Below are positions 45,638-51,258 of a stretch of DNA of 64,000 nucleotides, one piece after another. Position 1 is the stretch's first letter; every line of letters starts with the position of its first letter. Source of the stretch: Hyphomicrobiales bacterium (GTDB taxonomy: Bacteria > Pseudomonadota > Alphaproteobacteria > Rhizobiales > Methyloligellaceae). Location: NCBI GenBank assembly GCA_028280515.1, contig JANQLP010000026.1:1-64000 (forward strand). The letters run 5' to 3'. Position numbers and translations under genes: made by a program. The notes below the pieces were generated by a model. It saw only the letters and a list, made by a program, of their open reading frames with translations. It did no database searches and was not told where the DNA came from.

Positions 45638-45778
45638 CTAGAGCAGGCCGGTGTCGAAGCCGTCGCGGGCCGTCTGGATAAACCCGACGTCCTTGAACGT
45701 GCTCATGATGTACCCGGCGATGATGACGCCTGCGGCCACGCCGCCAACGGTCATCAGTGTCTTGTTGAGATTGGGCAT
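45638..45778 (-). CDS. 46-residue single-TM protein
   Basis: From the ATG at 45778 after GAGGAG: MPNLNKTLMTVGGVAAGV, a TM segment (to about residue 25) and a soluble end (KDVGFIQTARDGFDTGLL). It lies 24 nt before the capsid gene and starts 2 nt after the preceding gene. The size and topology match the tiny membrane proteins of PM2-type virions. Confidence 0.55.
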   Translation of the reverse strand: MPNLNKTLMTVGGVAAGVIIAGYIMSTFKDVGFIQTARDGFDTGLL

Positions 45779-45779
45779 G

Positions 45780-45878
45780 CTAGCTCCTCAGCTTGTCGAT
45801 TTGCGGAGCGACGAACAGGTGCCAGATGGCCAACGTGGCCAGCCCTGCGATGACGCTCACTGTGATCTGCTTTTGCAT
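45780..45878 (-). CDS. Candidate 32-residue membrane peptide
   Basis: MQKQITVSVIAGLATLAIW and a short tail HLFVAPQIDKLRS, i.e. a single TM. The ATG at 45878 lacks a good ribosome site; a GTG about 50 nt further upstream would give a 49-residue form. It is kept because it fills the gap between the ATPase and the 46-aa gene in the same strand and has a clear TM. Confidence 0.4.
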   Translation of the reverse strand: MQKQITVSVIAGLATLAIWHLFVAPQIDKLRS

Positions 45879-45930
45879 GATGACGGGAAGGCTGAGTCCG
45901 TTCGCGCGAAACGCCAAGAAAAATCGCACC

Positions 45931-45946
45931 CCGTACGTACGTACGG
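45931..45946. repeat. Extended CGTACG palindrome, copy 3 (16 bp)
   Basis: CCGTACGTACGTACGG is a perfect 16-bp palindrome lying between the ATPase stop (45955) and the next small gene, so this copy is intergenic. A degenerate copy, ATACGTACGG, lies 52 bp away inside the ATPase end (45998-46007). This cluster at the head of the capsid genes is the best place to look for a regulatory role. Confidence 0.7.
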
Positions 45947-45954
45947 GAAAACTC

Positions 45955-46623
45955 TCATTTCTTGATCGTGATGCGCCCGGTTTTGGCAGTTTTGCCCATA
46001 CGTACGGAACCGCGTTCGCGCAGCAGAAAGTTGAAATCCGGCATCGTGCGGACCGCCTCCGCATGCTCCCTGCCAACCGTCTTCACGACCGACGCCTGAT
46101 CGTCTTCATGGTCGAGGGCGAAGATGTAGGATTGCGGCGCGCAGCTGCGATAGACCGTGTTCAGCAGCGCTGGGCGCTGCGTGATCGCGATGCCTTCAAT
46201 GCCCCGATGGCGACCGAGCGTCACCAGCTGAACCATGCCCTGCTGATCGCGCGGCAGCTGCGTGTTCGGGAACCCCATATGCGCCTCTTCGATGACCAGC
46301 GTCAGCATGCGCGAGTCGCGGCCATCTTCGTACGTTGCCTGCACCTGCCAGACGAGCAGCGCCAGCTCGTGAAGCGCTTCCACGTGATAGGTGCCATTCG
46401 GCGGCACATAGGAAATCTGGAAGCCCTCAGACCAGCGCGCGCGCATCGCATCCTTGACCTCAGAGAGGGTGTTGCAGCGGACGAATTTGCCGCCCGTATA
46501 TTCGCCCATGACATCGAACACGATGACCTTCGGCCTGTCCTTCACCAGCGCCTTCGCGACGGTCGATTTGCCGGACCCACGGCAGCCAAAAACGCAGACC
46601 AGTTTCGCCTGTTCATCAGTCAT
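45955..46623 (-). CDS. Genome-packaging ATPase, PM2 P9/PRD1 P9-like (FtsK/HerA superfamily)
   Basis: A 222-residue soluble P-loop ATPase. The Walker A GCRGSGKST is at 13-21, the Walker B LTLVIEEAH at 107-115, and the sensor-type glutamine in AITQRPALLN (Q149). PM2 P9 is almost the same length. The order Walker A, long insert, LVIEE, then TQRP is that of the A32-like packaging ATPases of membrane-containing double-jelly-roll viruses. It probably drives DNA into the procapsid. Inovirus Zot was considered, but that has a TM and is much larger. The start overlaps the upstream stop (TGA inside CATCATGAC) by 4 nt. Confidence 0.8.
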   Translation of the reverse strand: MTDEQAKLVCVFGCRGSGKSTVAKALVKDRPKVIVFDVMGEYTGGKFVRCNTLSEVKDAMRARWSEGFQISYVPPNGTYHVEALHELALLVWQVQATYEDGRDSRMLTLVIEEAHMGFPNTQLPRDQQGMVQLVTLGRHRGIEGIAITQRPALLNTVYRSCAPQSYIFALDHEDDQASVVKTVGREHAEAVRTMPDFNFLLRERGSVRMGKTAKTGRITIKK

Positions 46624-47261
46624 GATGCATCCCCTTCTATGTCCGCCTTTGCCGCGTCCATCAGGTCATCGTGACCGGTGCGCAACGGCGCATCTTCGGG
46701 CGGTGTTTCAGGTGCCCTTTCGGGCGTGATCGGAGCCGCCCGTTTGGCCCTGATCTCTGTGCGTATGGCGAAGACCTTGCCGCCCAAAAACATGACGATC
46801 GGAATTGTCCTTTGCAGCCACGGCAGGTCCGGCTGCAGCAGCCATCGCAACGCCGGCGTCTCCGCCGCGATCTCGTAGATGGCGTCACTCGCGGCGCGCG
46901 CCTGCTGGCGTTCTTCGGGCTTGATCGGAAGGCTTTCCAGCGGGAACGGTCCGCGCCCGGCGAGCACAAAGTTGGGTGCGTGGAAGGCCATTTCGAACAT
47001 CCGGTAGAAGTCGTCTTTGGACAGTAGCTTGGGCGGCGCGTGATCCGGTGCCGCGCCGCCCTCACCTGCCGATGCCTGATCGCTCTCTGCGTCCGCCTGG
47101 ACGGTTTCGCCAGCGACCGGGATATCGTCCCAATCCGGTTCAATCGAAGATTGAGAACCCGTCGCCGTCTCGGCCGTCGCCGTCTCCGCTGCCGTCGTCT
47201 GTGCCGTCGTCGGCAGGTTCTCCACCATCGGAAACGCTTCCGGTGTCGTCTTGTCCGCCAT
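46620..47261 (-). CDS. 213-residue provirus protein with one hydrophobic segment, unknown function
   Basis: Starts at 47261 after an AAGGAGG site. The N-terminus is Thr/Ala-rich and acidic (about 1-75). A folded region follows (LSKDDFYRMFEMAFHAPNF), and a hydrophobic stretch TIPIVMFLGGKVFAIRT lies near 150. The tail is Pro/Glu-rich. Its first 122 nt overlap, out of frame, the end of the zinc-ribbon gene. Coupling to the ATPase gene (4-nt overlap) suggests a role in packaging or assembly. No family recognised. Confidence 0.55.
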   Translation of the reverse strand: MADKTTPEAFPMVENLPTTAQTTAAETATAETATGSQSSIEPDWDDIPVAGETVQADAESDQASAGEGGAAPDHAPPKLLSKDDFYRMFEMAFHAPNFVLAGRGPFPLESLPIKPEERQQARAASDAIYEIAAETPALRWLLQPDLPWLQRTIPIVMFLGGKVFAIRTEIRAKRAAPITPERAPETPPEDAPLRTGHDDLMDAAKADIEGDAS

Positions 47262-47460
47262 CGTTCGCGGCCTCCTTTTTCCGGTCGAATTCGGCCATCA
47301 AGGCCTGTGTTGGGATCGGGCCGAGCGTGGCATTCGACGCGCACGCCTTCAGATCGGCGGCACCGTTGCAGACGAAATACGCCCGGCCCGACTTGTTGAT
47401 TTTCACCTCGACAGTCGCCCCACAGAACGGGCAAGCGCGGGTGCCCACAACGTCCGCCAT
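47140..47460 (-). CDS. Small zinc-ribbon protein with acidic tail
   Basis: A 106-residue protein from ATG 47460 (MADVVGTRACPFCGATV). A C-x2-C pair in ACPFCG, with C in YFVCNG and ACAS later, fits a zinc ribbon. A 45-residue Asp/Gly-rich tail follows, ending DGDGFSIFD. Acidic C-terminal tips of this kind occur on single-stranded-DNA-binding proteins, which would suit rolling-circle replication; that is inference. The tail is encoded in the region that also starts the 213-aa gene. Confidence 0.5.
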   Translation of the reverse strand: MADVVGTRACPFCGATVEVKINKSGRAYFVCNGAADLKACASNATLGPIPTQALMAEFDRKKEAANDGGQDDTGSVSDGGEPADDGTDDGSGDGDGRDGDGFSIFD

Positions 47461-47464
47461 GCGA

Positions 47465-47662
47465 CTACCGCGCGGGCGGCTTGTGGATGTAGCCGACCTT
47501 CTGGCCAAGGCCCGACACGTACTCCGTCAGCCTGTGCAGCTGCGCGGCCATGTCGCCGGTTTCTTCCGCGCTCAGATCGTCGCCAGACGCGAAGCGCCTT
47601 TCCATGGCGTGCAGGCGCGCTTCCTGATTGGCCACGGCCTCGCTCATCGTCTTCAGCATGCC
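47465..47662 (-). CDS. 65-residue coiled-coil protein
   Basis: MLKTMSEAVANQEARLHAMERR and a second helix (AEETGDMAAQLHRLTEYVSGLG) suggest a short coiled coil. The ATG at 47662 lies 10 nt inside the 3' end of the replication-initiator gene and there is a 4-nt gap to the zinc-ribbon gene. Unknown function. Confidence 0.45.
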   Translation of the reverse strand, partial: GMLKTMSEAVANQEARLHAMERRFASGDDLSAEETGDMAAQLHRLTEYVSGLGQKVGYIHKPPAR

Positions 47663-49068
47663 GATGACCGTTTGGTCGCTGTCAGGGTGTCCAGCGAGAG
47701 CAGCCCCCGGCGCTCCAGATCGCGCGCCATCGCTTTCGCTTCCGGGACCGACTGCCCCGGTATGTACGGCATCAGGCCTTGCGCCGTGGCCGCCATCACC
47801 AACGCCCACTCCCGGCTGTGCCGCCGCCGCTGGAGCGTGGGCGACTGTTTCGCGTCTCTGATCCATTTGAAGAACTCCTTGGTGTCTTGCTGTTCGCCGG
47901 GCTGCCACCCCGTCCGGCATGGGGGCTTCTTGAACCACCGTCGATCCGGTGGCTTCATGTACGAGGGGGATATCCCTTCCTCGCATAGAAGATCGTGGAC
48001 GCCCTTCTGCCCACCGCGCTCAGCGGCAACCAGAACCTCGCCCTGAATGTTGGCTTTGCAGACCGCCGACCACGTGCCCTGATCGAACCGATAGACCTCG
48101 GTCACGTCGGCATCGAGCGCCAGCTCCGGCGCGTCGGCAATGGCCGCGTCGTCGGCGGCGGCCTCAAGATCGTAGGCATCGCGCGCGCCCCGCGAGTAGG
48201 TCAGGTGACGGCAGCCGTGGACCTCGCGGGCGTACTCGCGGAACAGCCTCTTGGACCGCCAGCAGCCGCGCTTGGCATCGGCCAATATCTGCCAAGGCGT
48301 GCGCGATCCGCCGCGCGCGGCCTTGTCGAAACCCTTGGTGATCTCCGCCGCCGTGCCCCACTTCGCCACATAGTCCGACGCGGCATCTGCCGACGTGGCC
48401 TTGCGCAGATCGAGCGCCCCGTCTGCGACGAAAAAGTTGCAGCGGTCAGCGGCGCGCTGCCAGCCCTCGAACAGCTGGGCGCGCAGGTCGCCTTCTTCCT
48501 CACTGGAGAGTTCGTGCTCAAGCAGCAGCAGAACGTGGAAATGCGGATGCCAGCCATGCTGGCCGTGAGTGATCTCGAAGGCCTTGACGTAGTGCTTCTG
48601 CCCACAATTTGCGCGGGCGAATTTGAAGGGCGCGGAGCGCCGAAACTTGGTCCAGACATCGGCGATGCCGGTGCGCAGTTCACCGAGCGGTTGCCGTCTG
48701 TGATGCTGCAGCGTCAGCGTCAGCATGTAGGTCACGCCGCCTGCCGCTTCATGTGCCGTGATAAGCGCCGCGACCTCTTGCGCCCTATGTACGGCGATCT
48801 TTGACGAGCAGACGGCGCATGCCCAGATCGAGCCGCAGGTTTCGATCCCGGTGTAGTCGCAGGTGCCGTGATTGTTCTTCACGACCGTCACGACTTCGGC
48901 GCGCCGCCGCCCGCAGGTGCAGACGCGGTGAGGCCGTCCCTCATTGCGCTTCCCGATCAGGATCGATGCCGCTGCGGCCCTCAGCTTGTGACGGCGTGCT
49001 TTGGCACTGCGGGTAATGCCGTTATCCCGACTGCCGATTATTTGCGTATCTATCAAGCCGGGTCTCAT
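47653..49068 (-). CDS. HUH-family rolling-circle replication initiator
   Basis: A 471-residue protein. Cysteines (C50, C52, C70, C78, C84, C87) form a zinc-binding N-terminus like those of Rep_1 plasmid initiators. Motif 1 is TYMLTLTL (113-120). The metal-binding HUH motif is H176-F-H178 within GWHPHFHVLL. Motif 3 is Y233-V-A-K236, a single-tyrosine arrangement. It would nick the circular genome at an origin and stay covalently attached through the tyrosine. PM2 also uses a rolling-circle initiator (P12), but with a different motif spacing. The origin was not located. Its start overlaps the preceding gene (ATGA). Confidence 0.85.
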   Translation of the reverse strand: MRPGLIDTQIIGSRDNGITRSAKARRHKLRAAAASILIGKRNEGRPHRVCTCGRRRAEVVTVVKNNHGTCDYTGIETCGSIWACAVCSSKIAVHRAQEVAALITAHEAAGGVTYMLTLTLQHHRRQPLGELRTGIADVWTKFRRSAPFKFARANCGQKHYVKAFEITHGQHGWHPHFHVLLLLEHELSSEEEGDLRAQLFEGWQRAADRCNFFVADGALDLRKATSADAASDYVAKWGTAAEITKGFDKAARGGSRTPWQILADAKRGCWRSKRLFREYAREVHGCRHLTYSRGARDAYDLEAAADDAAIADAPELALDADVTEVYRFDQGTWSAVCKANIQGEVLVAAERGGQKGVHDLLCEEGISPSYMKPPDRRWFKKPPCRTGWQPGEQQDTKEFFKWIRDAKQSPTLQRRRHSREWALVMAATAQGLMPYIPGQSVPEAKAMARDLERRGLLSLDTLTATKRSSAC

Positions 49069-49220
49069 TTTCCGCGTTTCCAGAAGCGGGCAAGCGCCTC
49101 GAAGGCCTCTATGGCCAGCACAACGGCGACGTAGGCAGCGAGAAGCGACAGGACGAAGGTGAGAGGGGTCATCGGTGTGTCGGCCTCTCCAGAGTCCGCA
49201 ATCGGCGTGTCATCAGCCAT
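49065..49220 (-). CDS. 51-residue single-TM protein
   Basis: From ATG 49220 (MADDTPIADSGEADTP), one TM segment (PLTFVLSLLAAYVAVVLAIEAF) and a basic end (ARFWKRGK). An internal ATG at 49172 would remove the acidic N-terminus. It overlaps the genes on both sides by 4-8 nt. Unknown function. Confidence 0.45.
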   Translation of the reverse strand: MADDTPIADSGEADTPMTPLTFVLSLLAAYVAVVLAIEAFEALARFWKRGK

Positions 49221-49527
49221 CGGTCGCCTTGCCCCCGCGCCCCTGCCCCGTCTGGTCGTTCTCGATGGATGCAAAGGCCTCATCGGCGGAGACGCGGTAA
49301 TAGCGGCACAGCCGGACCAGTTCGGGGAACTTGGGATAGACGCCGCCCGGATATCCGGCGCGCTCGTATTTCTTGATCGAGTTGGCGTTGATGCTCAGCG
49401 CGAGGGCGGGCGTTTCGATGTAGTGGCGCTCGCGGTGCCGCGCCATGAACAGCAGATCGCCAAGCGTCCATTTGTCCTTCGGGATACGCTGGCGCAGTCG
49501 CCATTCCCTCTCCGACTGCCGGGCCAT
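49213..49527 (-). CDS. XRE-like helix-turn-helix protein
   Basis: A 104-residue protein. ALALSINANSIKKYERAG followed by YPKFPELVRLCRYYRVSADEAFA has the shape of a Cro/C1-type HTH (about 40-90), with a basic N-terminus. In this leftward early operon it could be a Cro-like or replication-control regulator. Confidence 0.6.
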   Translation of the reverse strand: MARQSEREWRLRQRIPKDKWTLGDLLFMARHRERHYIETPALALSINANSIKKYERAGYPGGVYPKFPELVRLCRYYRVSADEAFASIENDQTGQGRGGKATDG

Positions 49528-49529
49528 CG

Positions 49530-49724
49530 CTATTCCGACAACTGGATGTTGAGCATCGACCTTGCCATGCCGACCGAGAGCCGGAAGGCGTTGGCGGACC
49601 CGTCGACCAGCGCGAGAAAATTGTCGGCCTGATCGGTGACGCGGATGAATGCGGTGCCGTCCTCCAGCACCGTGACCTTGGCCTTCAGATCGTGCACGCC
49701 GGGCGGAAGCGGGAAGCCGGTCAT
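49530..49724 (-). CDS. 64-residue early protein, unknown
   Basis: MTGFPLPPGVHDLKAKVTVL followed by a small beta-rich body (GTAFIRVTDQADNFLALVDG) and a helical end. It overlaps the preceding gene by 4 nt. No family recognised; kept because it is packed into the operon with matching codon use. Confidence 0.45.
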   Translation of the reverse strand: MTGFPLPPGVHDLKAKVTVLEDGTAFIRVTDQADNFLALVDGSANAFRLSVGMARSMLNIQLSE

Positions 49725-49990
49725 GGCCGCGCCTCAGGGGTGAAGTTGTCCGTGTAGCGTTCGGTCACTTGCTTGAGTTCGTCCATCAGCGCGGACCGAT
49801 TGGCGGGGATCGCACCACCCGAAACCCACGTTGTCTGGACGCGCTTGACGTTCCACGCGGTGGCATCTGGCGGCGCTTCAAGGATCGCGATGGCGACGGC
49901 GTGGCTGTCTTGCTCAGCGACGAAGTACTTCGTCACCGCATTGGCGTTGTCGCCGCTCGAATAGGTGGCGGCGTATTGCGGAAGGTTCAT
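49721..49990 (-). CDS. 89-residue early protein, unknown
   Basis: From ATG 49990 (MNLPQYAATYSSGDNANAVT). Short mixed alpha/beta sequence with KYFVAEQDSHAVAIAILEAPPD and a C-terminal helix. It overlaps the Cys-rich gene upstream and the 64-aa gene downstream by 4 nt. No function assigned. Confidence 0.45.
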   Translation of the reverse strand: MNLPQYAATYSSGDNANAVTKYFVAEQDSHAVAIAILEAPPDATAWNVKRVQTTWVSGGAIPANRSALMDELKQVTERYTDNFTPEARP

Positions 49991-50205
49991 GGGAGTTGGC
50001 CCCTGTTGACGAAGGCGAACTGGAAACGCGGGTGATCGCCGCACCACATGCCCCGCCCAACAACCGGCCAGACCGGCATGGGCAGCACGTCGTTCCCGTC
50101 AGCCTGAGGTGCGGAACGGCGGCAATGGCCGGTCTCGCTTTTGGCGGTGCCGTCGAAGTAGGGACAGGTCTCGCAGCTGATGTGGGGGGCGTCCGGATGC
50201 GGCAA
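49987..50205 (-). CDS. Small cysteine-rich protein (first gene of the leftward operon)
   Basis: A 72-residue protein with CETCPYFDGTA, GHCRR and MWCGDHP, a pattern seen in small phage and prophage proteins of alphaproteobacteria; the four cysteines could bind zinc or an iron-sulfur cluster. It starts the long minus-strand transcript. The promoter should lie in 50206-50430, but no strong sigma-70 pair is visible on the minus strand there (TTGACC at 50368-50363 lacks a good -10). Confidence 0.5.
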   Translation of the reverse strand: MPHPDAPHISCETCPYFDGTAKSETGHCRRSAPQADGNDVLPMPVWPVVGRGMWCGDHPRFQFAFVNRGQLP

Positions 50206-50375
50206 CGTCGCGTCTCCAAAGTGGGCGGCGGGACAACGCGGACTGACAAACGTGCAGGGTTTGAAGAACAGGGTACGCGGGCACTGAACGCTGTCCCGCC
50301 GTGGGATCGACCTGTGTCCTAAGACGCAGGATCATCCACAAGCTGTTCACATTCGCTCCACAGGTCAACCCCCAC

Positions 50376-50404
50376 TTGGCGCGACGGAGCGAGTCTGTTT
50401 TACT
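50376..50404 (+). promoter_or_regulatory. Promoter candidate for the provirus repressor-like gene
   Basis: TTGGCG (50376-50381) and TTTACT (50399-50404) with a 17-bp spacer, each matching 4 of 6 consensus bases, about 35 bp before the ATG at 50439. It lies in the 233-bp divergent gap between the leftward operon and the rightward regulatory genes, where a lysis-lysogeny switch would be expected. Confidence 0.35.
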
Positions 50405-50438
50405 GCAATCGGGATCGGCCAATATTGGGATGTGGCCT

Positions 50439-50732
50439 ATGACATTGGATGAACTACTTAACCGCGTGAAGGCGGTGACCGGCCTTACGAGCAATCGGCA
50501 AATCGCCCAACGGCTCGACATATCGCCGAACAATTTGAGCTCATGGAAACGCGGCATTTGTCATCCGAGCGATGACACGGTGATGGCCCTTTGCAACCTT
50601 GCTGGCGAGCCCCCGGAACCTTGGTTGATCGCACTCAATCAATGGCGCAATACCGGACCTACACGGCAGGTTTATCGGAACATCGAACGCGCGTTGAACC
50701 AACGCCCCTTCCCCTTGGAGGCGGCGGAATAG
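50439..50732 (+). CDS. Repressor-like helix-turn-helix protein
   Basis: A 97-residue protein from ATG 50439 (MTLDELLNRVKAVTGLTSNR), chosen for the GGGATG ribosome-site match upstream; the frame opens at 50301. SNRQIAQRLDISPNNLSSWKRG is a good Cro/C1-type HTH at about 18-40. It is divergent from the leftward operon, the classic place of a phage repressor, and is followed 2 nt later by the next gene. Confidence 0.65.
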   Translation: MTLDELLNRVKAVTGLTSNRQIAQRLDISPNNLSSWKRGICHPSDDTVMALCNLAGEPPEPWLIALNQWRNTGPTRQVYRNIERALNQRPFPLEAAE

Positions 50733-50734
50733 CC

Positions 50735-51061
50735 ATGCCGACAACGACGGACATCAACCACATTGCATTGCTCTACTGCGCGGCCACGGGCGCTGATATT
50801 GACAATCCGGCGATCTTCAATAGGGCCTTCACGAAATTCAAAAATGCGAAATCGCTCCCGAGCGATGACGACATCATCAAACTGGCGAAGCTCGCTAAAT
50901 GGGACCCAAAGGAATGGCTTATCAGGATCAATATGGTGCGGTCGGAAGGGGAAGCGCGGGAGCTATATGAGGACCTGCTGTACCGCTATCTGAAGGGTGC
51001 CAAGAGGCCGGACATGGGCTTTACCCAAGGCCCTAAACACACAAGCGGTGAGGCCGCATAG
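50735..51061 (+). CDS. 108-residue provirus protein, DUF3693-like candidate
   Basis: From ATG 50735 after GGAGGCGG (MPTTTDINHIALLYCAATGA). Entirely helical. The segment IIKLAKLAKWDPKEWLIRINMVRSEGEARELYEDLLYRYLK resembles the C-terminal part of small repressor-associated proteins and echoes DEPPEPWLIALNQWR in the gene before it, so the two may be diverged relatives. It ends in TAG, directly followed by the ATG of the next ORF. Unknown function. Confidence 0.5.
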   Translation: MPTTTDINHIALLYCAATGADIDNPAIFNRAFTKFKNAKSLPSDDDIIKLAKLAKWDPKEWLIRINMVRSEGEARELYEDLLYRYLKGAKRPDMGFTQGPKHTSGEAA

Positions 51062-51214
51062 ATGTCGCCCAACAGCGATGCAATTGATTCGCTTTCAATG
51101 CTCGCCGTTAACCAATCTATAGAAGAAATTCAGAAATCAATATCATCAGAACAAGTATCGAACTTCGGCCCATTAGCATTGCCGGGCTTATACATTATGC
51201 GAATTGGATCCTGA
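51062..51214 (+). CDS. 50-residue ORF that reads through the attachment site
   Basis: The ATG abuts the stop of the preceding gene (TAGATG) with GTGAGG as possible ribosome site. MSPNSDAIDSLSMLAVNQ... continues through the core (LYIMRIG) and stops at TGA 51212-51214 in host DNA, ending IGS. In the circular phage form the same frame would end at a TGA just past the core (IGA), so only the last residue changes. It may be a real small protein or a conserved leader. Gene status is uncertain. Confidence 0.4.
   Translation: MSPNSDAIDSLSMLAVNQSIEEIQKSISSEQVSNFGPLALPGLYIMRIGS
51178..51205. other. attR of the provirus (half dif site)
   Basis: Same central TATACA (51189-51194) and XerC-type arm TTATGCGAATT (51195-51205) as at 40309-40336, and two more identical bases (GG). 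The XerD-side arm is replaced by ATTGCCGGGCT, which shares little with the dif arm. Recombination between the two cores would restore a complete dif next to mazG and release a circle carrying this poorer XerD arm, the asymmetry known from Xer-dependent phages. Confidence 0.85.
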
Positions 51215-51234
51215 TTTGTTCATATAGGTCAGAA

Positions 51235-51258
51235 GGTTAAACGGTTAATTGGTTAAGG
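51235..51258 (+). repeat. Three tandem octamers GGTTAANN
   Basis: GGTTAAAC, GGTTAATT and GGTTAAGG follow one another without spacing, immediately upstream of and across the TTG start of mazG. They lie in host DNA just beyond attR. A repeated operator or chance; too short to decide. Confidence 0.4.

Larger units (their letters stand above)
40320..51188. mobile_element. Corticovirus-like (double-jelly-roll, tailless) provirus integrated at dif
   Basis: About 10,869 bp lie between the two copies of the 19-bp core TATACATTATGCGAATTGG (40320-40338 and 51189-51207). The size is close to the 10.1-kb PM2 genome. Contents: HUH replication initiator (47653-49068), packaging ATPase (45955-46623), PM2 P2-like capsid protein (44744-45613), at least six small single-TM proteins, a SleB-like lysin, and regulators transcribed divergently. 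No integrase, transposase, tail or terminase gene is present, so host XerCD is the likely recombinase. All genes are open and tightly packed, so the element appears intact. An inovirus was considered, but the capsid-type protein, the lysin and the soluble ATPase argue against it. Confidence 0.85.

Noticed and set aside
40434-50407. TGCAGTAAAA at 40434 and its reverse complement at 50398 within the two provirus control regions
   Set aside because: A shared 10-mer is expected by chance many times between two positions in an 11-kb element; no further similarity supports a common operator.
40309-51207. Reading the element as a filamentous (inovirus) prophage, since those also use dif and rolling-circle initiators
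   Set aside because: There is no Zot-like TM ATPase, no typical coat or adsorption gene order, and a 289-aa capsid-type protein plus a cell-wall lysin are present, which filamentous phages lack.
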